Below, one piece after another: positions 1 to 9,075 of a stretch of DNA of 64,000 nt. Position numbers and translations under genes: made by a program. The DNA lies in NCBI GenBank assembly GCA_018195615.1, contig JAGTPG010000002.1, positions 4,209,501 through 4,273,500 of the forward strand, written 5' to 3'. Each line of letters opens with the position of its first letter. Positions within the stretch are counted from its first letter, which is position 1. Source of the stretch: Streptomyces tuirus (GTDB lineage Bacteria > Actinomycetota > Actinomycetes > Streptomycetales > Streptomycetaceae). The notes beneath the pieces were generated by a model. The model was not told where the DNA came from, did no database searches, and saw only the letters and a list, made by a program, of their open reading frames with translations.

Positions 1-1295
1 ACCAGCTCCGGCAGGCCGAGGGGAAGACGCCCTTGACCGACTGGCATCCGCCCGTGCTGAGCCTGGTGTGGCGGGCGCTGATCGCCGTGACCGGCTCGAT
101 CTCGTCCTTGCTCGTCCTGCAGTCCGCCGTCTTCTGGGCTGCGCTGTGGGTGCTGGCCCGGTGTGTGTGGGCGCTGACCGGGAGCCGGGGCGGGTCGCTC
201 GCCGTGCTCGGCCTCGGTCTGGCGCCCTTCGTGCTGAACTTCGTCGGGGTCGTGTGGAAGGACGTCCACGCGGCGTTCGCGCTGCTCGCCGCGTGCGCGG
301 TCGCGTTCACCGGGCTGCGGCTGCGGGACGCGAACCCGCGTCCCGCCGTGCGGTGGGGGCTGCTCTGGCTCGGCGTGCTGTTCCTCGCGTACGCCATGCT
401 GGTGCGCAAGAACGCCTTCGTCGCTGCGATCCCCGTGTTCGTCCTGCTCGTCCTCGCGCTGTGGCGCGCTCCCGGACGCCGTACGTGGGTGAAGTGCACG
501 GCGGCCCTCGCGGCGGCCCTGGTCGTGCCCGCCGCCGCCATCTCCCTGTTCGCCGAGCCGTTGCAGACCAAGCAGGGCGCGCAGATCATGCTCGACGACC
601 TGGTCCATGTGCTGAGCGTGGAGGAGCTGCGGGCGGCCGACGTCCCGCCCGGCCTGCGGGACCGGCTCGTGGACTCGGCACGCCGGTGCGACCGGGTCGG
701 TGCGCTGTCGGACGCCTACTGGGCCTGCTACGAACGCCCGGCGGACGGGCTGCGCGGCGACTCGGGCGAGATCACGTCGCTGTGGCTGCGGGAGATGGGC
801 GGCCATGTACCGGGTTATCTCCAGTACCGGCTGCAGCTGTTCACGACGCTGCTGTTCGAGACCGGCTATCCGTACAAGGCGGGGATCACCCGCAACGACC
901 TCGGCGTCGAGGTGGCGCACCCGCGGTTGGAGGCCATGCTCGGCACGTACGTCAAGGGCATGGTCGCGGACCTGCCCTGGCTGTTCCGCGGCTGGTTCTG
1001 GCTCACGGTCGCGCTGGTGCTGGCCGTCCGACCGGGCAAGGGCACCTTCTCGATGCCCGTCCGGGCGCTGGGCGTCAGCTCGGCGGCCTACATCCTCGGC
1101 TATCTGCCGATCATGCCCGCGACGGACTTCCGGTACGTGTACTGGCCCGCGATCGCCTGCGCGCTCGGCCTGCTTTTGCTGTGGCTGGGCCGGGGTGCGA
1201 CGCCCCCGCGTCCGGCGAGCCCCGCCGCCACGGCCGACCGCACGGTGACGGTGCATCAGCCGACGGACACCGAGGGCCGTTCACCGGCGCAGTGA
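1..1295 (+). CDS. Polytopic membrane protein, 5' end cut by window edge
   Basis: The reading frame is open to the left edge and ends at TGA 1293-1295, so the N-terminus lies outside the window; at least 430 residues are present. A start-like TTG at 33 falls inside the conserved-looking stretch QAEGKTPLTDWHPPVLSLVW and is probably not the true start. Hydrophobic segments (for example around SISSLLVLQSAVFWAALWVL, LAVLGLGLAPFVLNFVGVV and near the C-terminus) suggest eight or more membrane helices. A loop with Asp, Trp, His and Pro before the first visible helix is common in large membrane proteins related to GT39-type glycosyltransferases and to uncharacterised DUF6020-like proteins. Function unknown; the family link is from memory of the motif pattern only. 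Confidence 0.7.
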   Translation, partial: QLRQAEGKTPLTDWHPPVLSLVWRALIAVTGSISSLLVLQSAVFWAALWVLARCVWALTGSRGGSLAVLGLGLAPFVLNFVGVVWKDVHAAFALLAACAVAFTGLRLRDANPRPAVRWGLLWLGVLFLAYAMLVRKNAFVAAIPVFVLLVLALWRAPGRRTWVKCTAALAAALVVPAAAISLFAEPLQTKQGAQIMLDDLVHVLSVEELRAADVPPGLRDRLVDSARRCDRVGALSDAYWACYERPADGLRGDSGEITSLWLREMGGHVPGYLQYRLQLFTTLLFETGYPYKAGITRNDLGVEVAHPRLEAMLGTYVKGMVADLPWLFRGWFWLTVALVLAVRPGKGTFSMPVRALGVSSAAYILGYLPIMPATDFRYVYWPAIACALGLLLLWLGRGATPPRPASPAATADRTVTVHQPTDTEGRSPAQ

Positions 1296-1447
1296 GGCTC
1301 CCGCCGGCCCACCCCGCGGGGCGAAGCTCCGGCCGGGCGAACAGCCACATGAAGACCCAGCCGGACCGGAGCAGCCAGACGGAGGCCCGGCGGGACGGGA
1401 GCAGCAAGACCGGGGGCCCACGGGCGGGAGCAGCCAGACCGGGCCCC

Positions 1448-1820
1448 CACGGGCGGAACCGGCCGGACGAAACCCGCACAGCCAGACCAGACCCAACCAG
1501 ACGGAGGCCCCGCACGGGCGGAACCGGCCAGACGAAACCCGCACAGCCGGACCAGACCCAACCACACGAAGCCCTCGCACGGGCGGAACCGGCCAGACGA
1601 AACCCGCACAGCCGGACCAGACCCAACCACACGAAGCCCTCGCACGGGCGGAACCGGCCAGACGAAACCCGCACAGCCGGACCAGACCCAACCACACGAA
1701 GCCCTCGCACGGGCGGAACCGGCCAGACGAAACCCGCACAGCCGGACCAGACCCAACCACACGAAGCCCTCGCACGGGCGGAACCGGCCGGACGGGGCCC
1801 GCCCAGCCGGACCGGCCAGG
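1448..1820. repeat. 65-bp tandem repeat, about 5.7 copies
   Basis: Copies begin at 1448, 1513, 1578, 1643, 1708 and 1773 with an exact 65-base period; copies 3-5 are near identical, the first and last diverge, and degenerate unit pieces extend left to about 1360. Each unit starts CACGGGCGGAACCGGCC. The period is not a multiple of three, so it is unlikely to be coding, although open frames run through it because it lacks stops. It fills the gap between the convergent membrane-protein gene and fbiC. Confidence 0.9.
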
Positions 1821-1836
1821 TGACAGTTCCGGTCGC

Positions 1837-4452
1837 TCAGTCGAGCACCGGCAGCAGGTCCGGCAGATGCCCGTCCGAGGCCCGTGCCGCCTGCTGCCGT
1901 TCCAGAGGGACCTCCCCGTAGAGGGTGCTGCGGGGCTTGGCGGGACGTCCCGCGGCCTCCGCCACCGCGATCAGGTCCTTGACCGACTTGTACGAGCCGT
2001 ACGACGAGCCCGCCATCCGGGAGATGGTCTCCTCCATGAGCGTCCCGCCGAGGTCGTTCGCGCCGGAGCGGAGCATCTCGGCCGCGCCCTCCGTGCCCAG
2101 CTTCACCCAGCTGGTCTGGATGTTGGGGATGTGCGGGTGCAGCAGCAGCCGGGCCATGGCGGTGACCGCGCGGTTGTCCCGCATGGTCGGGCCCGGGCGG
2201 GCGATCCCCGCCAGGTAGACCGGCGCGTTGGTGTGCACGAACGGCAGCGTCACGAACTCGGTGAAGCCGCCGGTGCGCTGCTGGATGCCGGCGAGGGTGC
2301 GCAGATGCCCGAGCCAGTGGCGGGGCTGGTCGACGTGCCCGTACATCATCGTCGAGGACGACCGGATGCCCAGTTCGTGCGCCGTCGTCACGACCTCGAT
2401 CCAGTCCGCCGCGGGCAGCTTGCCCTTGGTGAGGATCCAGCGGACCTCGTCGTCGAGGATCTCGGCCGCCGTGCCCGGGATGGTGTCCAGGCCGGCCTCC
2501 TTGGCGGCGGTCAGCCACTCGCGGATCGACATGCCGGTGCGGGTCGCGCCGTTGACGACCTCCATCGGCGAGAAGGCGTGCACATGCATGCCCGGGACGC
2601 GTTCCTTCACCGCCCGCGCGATGTCGAAGTACGCCGTGCCGGGCAGGTCCGGGTGGATGCCGCCCTGCATGCAGACCTCCACCGCGCCGACGTCCCAGGC
2701 CTGCTGGGCCCGGTCGGCGACCTGGTCCAGGGACAGGGTGTAGGCGTCGGCGTCGGTGCGGCGCTGGGCGAAGGCGCAGAAGCGGCAGCCCGTGTAGCAG
2801 ACGTTGGTGAAGTTGATGTTGCGGGTGACGATGTAGGTGACGTCGTCTCCGACGGCCGACTTCCGTACGTCGTCGGCGACCCGCGCGAGGGCGTCCAGCG
2901 CCGGGCCGTCCGCGTGCAGCAGGGCCAGCGCCTCGTCGTCGGTCAGCTTGGTGGGGTCGTCGGCCGCCGTGCGCAGGGCCTCGCGTACGTCGGTGTCGAT
3001 GCGCTCCGGTGCCATGCCCGGGGCGGCGGCCTCGCGCAGGGCGCCCCAGTCGCCGTACACCTCGTCGAAGTCGTCCCGGCGGTCGGAGGTGCGGCCGTCG
3101 GTGTCGATCGAGGAGTGCAGGTCGGTGCGGCCGGACGCGACGAAGACCTCCTCCGGCTCCTGCCAGGGCAGGCCCTGCGGCAGGGCCCCGGGGCGGGCGA
3201 GGCCGGTCTCCGGGTCGGCCAGCGCGGCCACGTGCGGGCGCAGCCGCGGGTCCAGCCAGGGCTCGCCGCGCCGCACGAACTCCGGGTAGACGCAGAGGCG
3301 TTCGCGCAGCTCGAAACCGGCCGCCCGGGACTTCTCGGCGAGCTGCTCGATCTGCGGCCAGGGGCGCTCGGGGTTGACGTGGTCGATGGTCAGCGGGGAG
3401 ACACCGCCCCAGTCGTCGATACCGGCCCGGATCAGCCGCTCGTACTCGTCGTCGACGAGGTTGGGCGGGGCCTGGATGTTGCCGCTCGGGCCCATGAGGA
3501 GGCGGGCGACGGCCACCGTGGCGACCAGTTCGTCCAGTTCCGCGTCGGGCATGCCGCGCATCGCGGTGTCCGGCTTGGCGCGGAAGTTCTGGATGATCAG
3601 CTCCTGCACGCCGTGGTAGGCCCGTGCCACCTTCCGCAGCGCGAACAGGGACTCGGCGCGCTCCTCGTAGTTCTCCCCGATGCCTATGAGGACCCCGGAG
3701 GTGAAGGGGACGGAGGAGCGCCCGGCGTCCTCCAGGACGCGCAGGCGGACGGCGGGTTCCTTGTCAGGGGAGCCGTGGTGCGGGCCGCCCGGCTCGGACC
3801 AGAGGCGGGTCGCGGTCGTCTCCAGCATCATGCCCATCGACGGGGCGACGGGCTTCAGCCGCTGGAAGTCGGTCCAGCTCATGACGCCCGGGTTCAGGTG
3901 GGGCAGCAGGCCCGTCTCCTCCAGGATGCGGACGGAGATGGCGCGGACGTAGGCGAGGGTGTCGTCGTAGCCGTGCGCGTCGAGCCACTCGCGCGCTTCC
4001 GGCCAGCGGTCCTCCGGCTTGTCGCCGAGGGTGATGAGGGCTTCCTTGCAGCCGAGGGCGGCGCCCTTGCGGGCGATGTCCAGCACCTCGTCCGGGGACA
4101 TGAACATCCCGTGGCCCTCCCGGCGCAGCTTGCCGGGGACGGTGACGAACGTGCAGTAGTGGCACTTGTCCCGGCACAGCCGCGTCAGGGGGATGAAGAC
4201 GCTCTTCGAGTACGTGATGACGCCGGGCCGGCCCGCCGCCTCGAGCCCCGCGTCCCGCACCCGGGCGGCCGAGGCCGACAGGTCCTCCAGGTGCTCACCC
4301 CGGGCCTGGAGCAGGACCGCCGCCTCGGCGACGTCGAGCGAGACGCCGTCCCTGGCCCGTTTCAGGGCGCGACGCATGGAGTTCTCGGTGGGGCCGGTTC
4401 CGGGGTCGCGGAAGTCGTCATCCTTCGAGCATACGAGTGCGCTGATCAGCAC
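1837..4452 (-). CDS. fbiC: FO synthase FbiC (two-domain radical SAM)
   Basis: Makes 7,8-didemethyl-8-hydroxy-5-deazaflavin (FO), the chromophore of coenzyme F420, from tyrosine and a pyrimidine. It is the fused CofG-CofH form of actinobacteria, about 870 residues as expected. Two radical-SAM CxxxCxxC clusters are visible: CRDKCHYC (Cys93, 97, 100) in the CofG half and CYTGCRFC near residue 550 in the CofH half. The long frame starts at GTG 4452, but ATG 4421 gives MTTSA in another frame, close to how I remember actinomycete FbiC beginning, and has a TATGCT -10-like box eight bases upstream. A one-base contraction near 4400 would then explain the frames. The small membrane gene lies 12 bases upstream. 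The window also holds several putative F420 users. Confidence 0.95.
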   Translation of the reverse strand: MLISALVCSKDDDFRDPGTGPTENSMRRALKRARDGVSLDVAEAAVLLQARGEHLEDLSASAARVRDAGLEAAGRPGVITYSKSVFIPLTRLCRDKCHYCTFVTVPGKLRREGHGMFMSPDEVLDIARKGAALGCKEALITLGDKPEDRWPEAREWLDAHGYDDTLAYVRAISVRILEETGLLPHLNPGVMSWTDFQRLKPVAPSMGMMLETTATRLWSEPGGPHHGSPDKEPAVRLRVLEDAGRSSVPFTSGVLIGIGENYEERAESLFALRKVARAYHGVQELIIQNFRAKPDTAMRGMPDAELDELVATVAVARLLMGPSGNIQAPPNLVDDEYERLIRAGIDDWGGVSPLTIDHVNPERPWPQIEQLAEKSRAAGFELRERLCVYPEFVRRGEPWLDPRLRPHVAALADPETGLARPGALPQGLPWQEPEEVFVASGRTDLHSSIDTDGRTSDRRDDFDEVYGDWGALREAAAPGMAPERIDTDVREALRTAADDPTKLTDDEALALLHADGPALDALARVADDVRKSAVGDDVTYIVTRNINFTNVCYTGCRFCAFAQRRTDADAYTLSLDQVADRAQQAWDVGAVEVCMQGGIHPDLPGTAYFDIARAVKERVPGMHVHAFSPMEVVNGATRTGMSIREWLTAAKEAGLDTIPGTAAEILDDEVRWILTKGKLPAADWIEVVTTAHELGIRSSSTMMYGHVDQPRHWLGHLRTLAGIQQRTGGFTEFVTLPFVHTNAPVYLAGIARPGPTMRDNRAVTAMARLLLHPHIPNIQTSWVKLGTEGAAEMLRSGANDLGGTLMEETISRMAGSSYGSYKSVKDLIAVAEAAGRPAKPRSTLYGEVPLERQQAARASDGHLPDLLPVLD

Positions 4453-4464
4453 GGCCGGGGCCGG

Positions 4465-4671
4465 TCAGTGGAAGGCCAGCCACCCTATGCCCAGGGCGCA
4501 GATGAGGCCGGAGACGGCTACCGCGGCCGGCCTGTTGCGGTGCAGCGCGAACCAGCCCAGCGCGGCGGTCACGAGCACCGCCAGCGTGCCGATCGAGGCG
4601 CGCAACAGCCCCTGGCTGTAGCCGTATTCGTCGAAGTGCCGGACGAGCCACGCTAACCAACCGATTCTCAT
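4465..4671 (-). CDS. Small membrane protein, 68 aa
   Basis: A short protein starting MRIGWLAWLVRHFDEYGYSQ with two hydrophobic segments, roughly residues 23-43 and 49-66, typical of a two-helix membrane protein. It ends 12 bases before the long fbiC frame on the same strand and begins just downstream of the luciferase-like gene at 4681, so the three are probably co-transcribed. No functional motif is recognised. Conserved small membrane proteins next to fbiC are plausible, but a role in F420 metabolism is only a guess from position. Confidence 0.7.
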   Translation of the reverse strand: MRIGWLAWLVRHFDEYGYSQGLLRASIGTLAVLVTAALGWFALHRNRPAAVAVSGLICALGIGWLAFH

Positions 4672-4680
4672 GGCTCACTC

Positions 4681-5538
4681 TTACCAGGTGCCGGACACGT
4701 ACTCCGAAAGGTGGTCCAGCGCCTTCAGCGCCTCCGTCTCCCCCGCCGGCGGCAGCTGCACCACGGCCTCCTCGATGCCGAGGTCGGCGTAGTGGGCGAG
4801 CTTGCCGGGGGTCGGGTGGACGGCGTACGGCACCACCTGGAGGGCCTTCGGGTCACGGCCCGCTTCCGCCCAGGCCGTCCGCAGCAGCGGCAGGGACTCC
4901 GAGAGGCCGCGTCCGCCGATGGGCAGCCAGCCGTCGGCGTACTCGCAGACGTGGGCGAACAGCTTGGGTCCGGCGCCCCCGCCGATCAGGGTGCGCGGGC
5001 CGACGACCGGGCCGCGCGGCTTCCGTACGGGCTTGGGATGCGCCTGACTGGCCCGCACGCTCCCGAACTCCCCCTCGTACGGGGTCGGTTCCTCCGACCA
5101 CAGGGCCCGCATCAGCCCCATCCGGTCGTGGACCAGCTCGCGCCGGGTGCGCCACTCCACGCCGTGGTCGGCGGCCTCCTCGACGTTCCAGCCGAAGCCG
5201 AGCCCGAGCGTGAACCGGCCACCGGAGAGATGGTCCAGGGTCGCGATCTGCTTGGCCAGGTCGATCGGGTCGTGCTGGGCGACGAGCGTGATGCCCGTGC
5301 CGAGCCCGAGCCGTTCGGTGACGGCGGCGGCCTGGCCGAGCGCCACGAACGGGTCCAGGGTACGGCCGTACTCGCGCGGCAGCTCACCGCCCGCCGGGTA
5401 CGGGGTGGTCCGCTCGACCGGGATGTGCGTGTGCTCGGGCAGGAACAGCCCGGCGAACCCGCGCTCCTCCAGCTCGCGTGCGAGCCGGGTCGGGGTGATC
5501 GTCTCGTCGGTGAGGAAGATCGTCACGGCGATGCGCAT
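4681..5538 (-). CDS. LLM-class F420-dependent oxidoreductase
   Basis: A 285-residue luciferase-like (TIM-barrel) protein beginning MRIAVTIFLTDETITPTRLA. The family motifs GFAGLFLPEHTHIP, LATLDHLSGGRFTLGLGFGWN-type (residues about 100-120) and a glycine-rich phosphate-binding loop, LIGGGAGPKLF, are visible. The short length and the ExTxIP signature fit the F420-dependent subgroup rather than FMN-dependent luciferases. It sits ten bases upstream of the small membrane gene and fbiC on the same strand, which supports use of F420. Substrate unknown. Confidence 0.85.
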   Translation of the reverse strand: MRIAVTIFLTDETITPTRLARELEERGFAGLFLPEHTHIPVERTTPYPAGGELPREYGRTLDPFVALGQAAAVTERLGLGTGITLVAQHDPIDLAKQIATLDHLSGGRFTLGLGFGWNVEEAADHGVEWRTRRELVHDRMGLMRALWSEEPTPYEGEFGSVRASQAHPKPVRKPRGPVVGPRTLIGGGAGPKLFAHVCEYADGWLPIGGRGLSESLPLLRTAWAEAGRDPKALQVVPYAVHPTPGKLAHYADLGIEEAVVQLPPAGETEALKALDHLSEYVSGTW

Positions 5539-5739
5539 GAACCATCTCTACCCAAGGCGGATCCCACCGTCCATACCGATCGGTCGGGACAGTCAGAGGA
5601 GCCCCTGAACGGAGGTGCCCGCCGCATAGCCGCCCCGGCCTCGGCGGTCCCACAGCGCCGCGGCGACGGTGCTGCAGGGCGCGATGCGGCGGTAGGGCAG
5701 CCTGGTGGCGCCCGCCAGGTGCGGGGTGAGCGTGCGGGC
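5539..5739. other. Gap with possible gene remnants
   Basis: No intact gene is seen. The minus strand has a frame ending at 5593 with coding-like character (VPVARTLTPHLAGATRLPYR), which could be the 3' fragment of an unidentified gene. The sequence lies between the 5' end of the LLM gene and the LuxR remnant and may also carry the LLM promoter. Confidence 0.3.
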
Positions 5740-6080
5740 CACCGGGACGAAACGGGAGACGTCCTGCGCGCCGTCCACCTGGTCGCCGCCGGCTCGGCGA
5801 TGCTCCACCCCAGCGGGGCCCGCCGCCTCATCGACCGCTACCACCGGTCGGGCGGGCCCGGGTGACCGCCGCCCGCGCCCGGCTCGAGCGGCTCACGCCC
5901 CGCGAACGCGACGTACTGACCCTGCTCGCCGAGGGCGGGACCAACGCCGACATCGCCACCCGCCTCGGCATGCGGGAGAGCACCGTCAAGGCTCACGTCA
6001 GCCGCGTCCTCACGGCGCTGGAGGTCACCAACCGGGTGCAGGCGGCCCGGCTGGCCCGCGACACCGGCCTCACCGCCTGA
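5740..6080 (+). pseudogene. Remnant of a NarL/LuxR-type response regulator
   Basis: The first part reads GDVLRAVHLVAAGSAMLHPS, the end of a receiver domain plus linker, and stops at 5865. A second frame, opening at GTG 5862, continues with LTPRERDVLTLLAEGGTNAD and a complete LuxR helix-turn-helix (72 residues). The two pieces join naturally as one protein after a frame change at about 5860. The phosphorylation-site half of the receiver is not found upstream, so beyond a possible one-base error the gene is truncated. The DNA-binding piece alone could still be translated as a small regulator. Confidence 0.6.
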
Positions 6081-6228
6081 AAGTCACGGGCCCGCGCGAT
6101 CTGTTCGGCAGATCCCCACCGGCCAATTCCCCTCCCTTGCACACCGGTTCACGGATGACTACAAGAGTTCCCACGCACCACCCTGCACCACCCGTGCCAC
6201 GTCACCGACGACACTTGGGAGCGGCTGC

Positions 6229-7752
6229 ATGTGCGAGGACAACCATGGCGGGCTCGGCCGGCGCGCGCTGTTCGTGACGGGAGCGGCCGCCGCGCTTACC
6301 TTGGGAAGCGTGAGCTTCGCTTCAGCGGCCGACGGAGGCCGGCACGACGCGGGCCGGGAGAGCAGAACGGTACGCGGCACCCTGCCGCCCGGCTCCCCAG
6401 ACTTCGTGTACGTGCCCGTCGAGGTCCCGGCCGGTGTCCGGGAGCTCAAGGTCGCCTACACCTACGACCGCCCGTCCGTCCCGGCCGGCACGACCGGCAA
6501 CGCCCTCGACATCGGCGTCTTCGACGACCGCGGCACCGAGCTCGGCGGGCGCGGCTTCCGCGGCTGGTCGGGCGGGGCGCGCACCGAGTTCTTCATCCGC
6601 GCGGACGACGCGACACCCGGCTACCTCCCCGGTCCGGTGGGTGAGGGCACCTGGCACATCGCGCTCGGCCCGTACACGGTCGCCCCGCAGGGGATGGCGT
6701 ACGAGATCACGATCACGCTGACGTACGGGGAGCCGGGCGAGACCGCCGAGCCGGTGTACCCGCCGGACCGCGCCAAGGGCCGGGGGCGCGCCTGGTACCG
6801 GGGCGACTGCCACCTCCACTCCTGGTACTCCGACGGCCGTCGCACCCCCGCCGAGATCGGGGCCCTGGCGCGGGCGGCGGGCCTGGACTTCATCAACTCC
6901 TCCGAGCACAACACGCACGCGGCCCACGCCCACTGGGCGGACGTGGCCGGGGACGACCTGCTGGTCATGCTGGGCGAGGAGGTCACCACCCGGAACGGAC
7001 ACGTCGTCGCGCTGGGCACCGACCCGGGCACCTTCGTCGACTGGCGCTACCGGGCCCGCGACAACCGCTTCGGCCGGTTCGCCCGCCAGATCCGCCGCGC
7101 CGGCGGCCTGGTCGTCCCGGCCCATCCGCACGCCACCTGCGTCGGCTGCAACTGGAAGTTCGGCTTCGGCGAGGCGGACGCCGTCGAGGTGTGGAACGGC
7201 CCCTACACGCCCGACGACGAGGTCGCCCTCGCCGACTGGGACAGCATGCTCGTGGCGTCCGTGCGGGACGGGCGCGACTGGATCCCGGCGATGGGCAGCA
7301 GCGACGCCCACCGCGACCCGGACCCCGTCGGCAGCCCCCAGACGGTCGTCCTGGCCGACGACCTCACCCGCGAGGCCATCCAGGAGGGCATCCGGGCGGG
7401 GCGGTCCTACGTCGCCGAGTCCGCCAGGGTCGGGCTGTCGTTCCGGGCGTCCGGCGGGCGCGGCGAACACGCGGGGATCGGCGGGCGGCTGAGGGTGGAC
7501 CACGACACCCCGGTCACCGTCCGCCTGGAGGTCACCGGCGCCCCACGCTGCACGGTCCGCTTCGTCACCGACCAGGGCGTGCTCCACACCAGCGCCCCGC
7601 TGCCGGTGTCGGGCTCGGGCGTCGTCGAGTGGCGGACGACACCGTCGTACGCGGCATACGTACGGGCCGAGTTGCGGCACGAGGCGGCGGCGGGGCCGCT
7701 GCCGGGGCCGCTCGCCGCCTTTACCAACCCGGTATTCCTGGGGCGCGCATAG
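6229..7752 (+). CDS. Secreted PHP-domain metallohydrolase, CehA/McbA-like
   Basis: A 507-residue protein with a Tat-like signal (GRRALFVTGAAAALTLGS, residues about 10-27) followed by a beta-rich N-terminal domain. A PHP domain starts near residue 196 with DCHLHSWYSDGRRTPAEIG and continues with SSEHNTH, VVPAHPHATC and a late SSDAHRD; these supply the His/Asp/Glu metal ligands of the family. CehA/McbA-type PHP proteins include carbaryl esterases, but most members are uncharacterised. It is monocistronic and convergent with the toxin-antitoxin pair. A divalent-metal phosphoesterase or esterase acting outside the membrane is likely; the substrate cannot be told. Confidence 0.8.
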   Translation: MCEDNHGGLGRRALFVTGAAAALTLGSVSFASAADGGRHDAGRESRTVRGTLPPGSPDFVYVPVEVPAGVRELKVAYTYDRPSVPAGTTGNALDIGVFDDRGTELGGRGFRGWSGGARTEFFIRADDATPGYLPGPVGEGTWHIALGPYTVAPQGMAYEITITLTYGEPGETAEPVYPPDRAKGRGRAWYRGDCHLHSWYSDGRRTPAEIGALARAAGLDFINSSEHNTHAAHAHWADVAGDDLLVMLGEEVTTRNGHVVALGTDPGTFVDWRYRARDNRFGRFARQIRRAGGLVVPAHPHATCVGCNWKFGFGEADAVEVWNGPYTPDDEVALADWDSMLVASVRDGRDWIPAMGSSDAHRDPDPVGSPQTVVLADDLTREAIQEGIRAGRSYVAESARVGLSFRASGGRGEHAGIGGRLRVDHDTPVTVRLEVTGAPRCTVRFVTDQGVLHTSAPLPVSGSGVVEWRTTPSYAAYVRAELRHEAAAGPLPGPLAAFTNPVFLGRA

Positions 7753-7759
7753 AGAAGGG

Positions 7760-8041
7760 TCAGTCCACCACTTGCGGATCACGGAAGTAGTACACGACCG
7801 TGACCCCCATGCCCGCAGTGTGCGTGTACACGACCGTGATGGCTTCGGCCGAGTCACGGGCGAGTGGTGTCGTGTACGTGTATTCCACGGACGGAGGCCG
7901 CCAGCCGGGGATCTCACGGCCCACCGCTGGGTCGCGGGCGATGGAGGCGAGCGCCTCCCGGACAACATCCCGCTCCCCCTCCGTCAGGTCACCGAACACC
8001 TTCCTGGCGGGCTCGGCCTCCTCCAACGGGACCTCGTTCAC
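7760..8041 (-). CDS. RelE/ParE-like putative toxin
   Basis: A 93-residue protein whose pattern resembles the RelE/ParE fold: an N-terminal helix pair (DLTEGERDVVREALASIARD), a middle strand with a Pro-Gly-rich turn, then beta strands ending ITVVYTHTAG and VTVVYYFRDP. Its GTG start at 8041 overlaps the upstream gene's stop as GTGA, the tight coupling expected of a toxin translated after its partner. The call rests on size, fold-like pattern and gene pairing; clear catalytic residues of RelE are not evident. An unrelated small protein is the alternative. Confidence 0.5.
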   Translation of the reverse strand: MNEVPLEEAEPARKVFGDLTEGERDVVREALASIARDPAVGREIPGWRPPSVEYTYTTPLARDSAEAITVVYTHTAGMGVTVVYYFRDPQVVD

Positions 8042-8313
8042 GCGCCGCCGCTCCCAGGTCGTGCCTCTTCCACAGCCGTCATGATCTCGGGCGAGTTCCT
8101 GATCAGCACCCGGTGACGGTAGGCCCGGACCACCGCTGCGGCGCCCGTGAAGTCGTTGGTCGTGGAGGCCCCTATGGCGGCCGCCAGCTCCTCCTCGAAC
8201 CGCTCCCGGTCGCCGGGGAAGCCGTAGCGGCTGAGCGCACTGCGCAGGTCGTCCACGGTCCGGATCTCCGGCAGCGGCATCGCTTCCCAGCCGTGCTCAG
8301 GCTGTGCGGTCAT
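8038..8313 (-). CDS. Putative antitoxin partner
   Basis: A 91-residue protein starting MTAQPEHGWEAMPLPEIRTV at ATG 8313, preceded by an AGGAG ribosome site about eight bases upstream. A longer in-frame extension exists but lacks a better start. It is mostly helical by composition, with an acidic C-terminal half (EELAAAIGASTTNDF) and no recognised DNA-binding motif. It overlaps the downstream RelE-like gene by four bases. The pair is set as a unit between the PHP gene and the RsbW-like ATPase. Antitoxin role is inferred from position only. Confidence 0.45.
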   Translation of the reverse strand: MTAQPEHGWEAMPLPEIRTVDDLRSALSRYGFPGDRERFEEELAAAIGASTTNDFTGAAAVVRAYRHRVLIRNSPEIMTAVEEARPGSGGA

Positions 8314-8417
8314 GATCTGCTCCTGATGAAAGGGCATCGCTCCATGTCCCAGTATGGCGCCGCGCGCCCCGAGGGAAGGGCCTCGTGCTCCTGCATCCAG
8401 AGCCCGCACAGCACCCC

Positions 8418-8864
8418 TCACCATGCCGCCGCCCCGCCTCCGCACTCGGCCCACAACAGCTTGCCGCCATTCGACGCGCCCCCGCCCAGCTCACGGAGCA
8501 CCGACGCGCCCCACGCGTCCGCGCAGGCCCGCACCAAGGGCAGTCCGCGGCCGTGCTCCGCGTCCGGCGGGGGTGCCGCGGGCCCGGCGCTGGAGAATCC
8601 GGACGGCACGCGGGGGTCCGTGTCCCACACGGCCACACGAAGCCGTCCGGGTTCCGCCGAGCGGACGCGCAGGGCATACGGTCCCTTGGTGTGGCAGTGC
8701 GAGTTGGCCAGCAGCTCCGCCGCGAACAGTTCCGCCGTCGGGACGAGGTCGGGAATCTCGTGAGCGGCCAGGATCAGTCTGAGGGTGCCCCGCGCGATAC
8801 CCGGTGCGCGTGGATCGTGCGGAAGGTGCAGGGTGTAGTGCCAGGACGGGGATACGGTGGCCAT
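8418..8864 (-). CDS. RsbW-like ATP-binding regulatory protein
   Basis: A 148-residue protein with a GHKL/HATPase fold: ELFAAELLANSHCHTKGPY carries the N-box-like E-L-x-N element, WDTDPR the G1-like Asp, and EHGRGLPLVRACADAWG the glycine box. Start ATG 8864 gives MATVSPSWHYTLHLPHDPR; the longer frame upstream runs into the divergent promoter region. In Streptomyces such ATPases are found beside a DUF5753 XRE protein and a DUF397 protein, as here (the WhiJ/AbaA arrangement). It is divergent from the XRE gene. Target sigma or anti-sigma partner unknown. Confidence 0.85.
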   Translation of the reverse strand: MATVSPSWHYTLHLPHDPRAPGIARGTLRLILAAHEIPDLVPTAELFAAELLANSHCHTKGPYALRVRSAEPGRLRVAVWDTDPRVPSGFSSAGPAAPPPDAEHGRGLPLVRACADAWGASVLRELGGGASNGGKLLWAECGGGAAAW

Positions 8865-9075
8865 CGGAAGTCTCCGGTCACTGTGAGGAGTTGGGATCTT
8901 GCCTACGGTGCCCGGTGTCTGTGCCGTGGCGTCCCACGGTGCGCTTCCGGGAAAGGGCCCGAGAACGAAGATAGAGGTTCCGCAAAGCAACTTTGCGAGC
9001 TTCCGAAGAATCTCGGCGTCATCTCCCTCGTGTGAGTGACAAGCTCGCTGAACACGCCCGGTAGGAGGAGGTCTC

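Noticed and set aside
1448..1820. Tandem repeat as a CRISPR array
   Set aside because: Units are contiguous without unique spacers and no cas genes are present.
1256..2518. Long open frames antisense to fbiC and through the 65-bp repeat
   Set aside because: They lack family motifs and ribosome sites and result from the high G+C content; the repeat cannot keep one frame.
1867..4656. A 929-codon plus-strand frame opposite fbiC
   Set aside because: Exact mirror of the fbiC third-position bias, no recognisable domain, and fbiC is certain.
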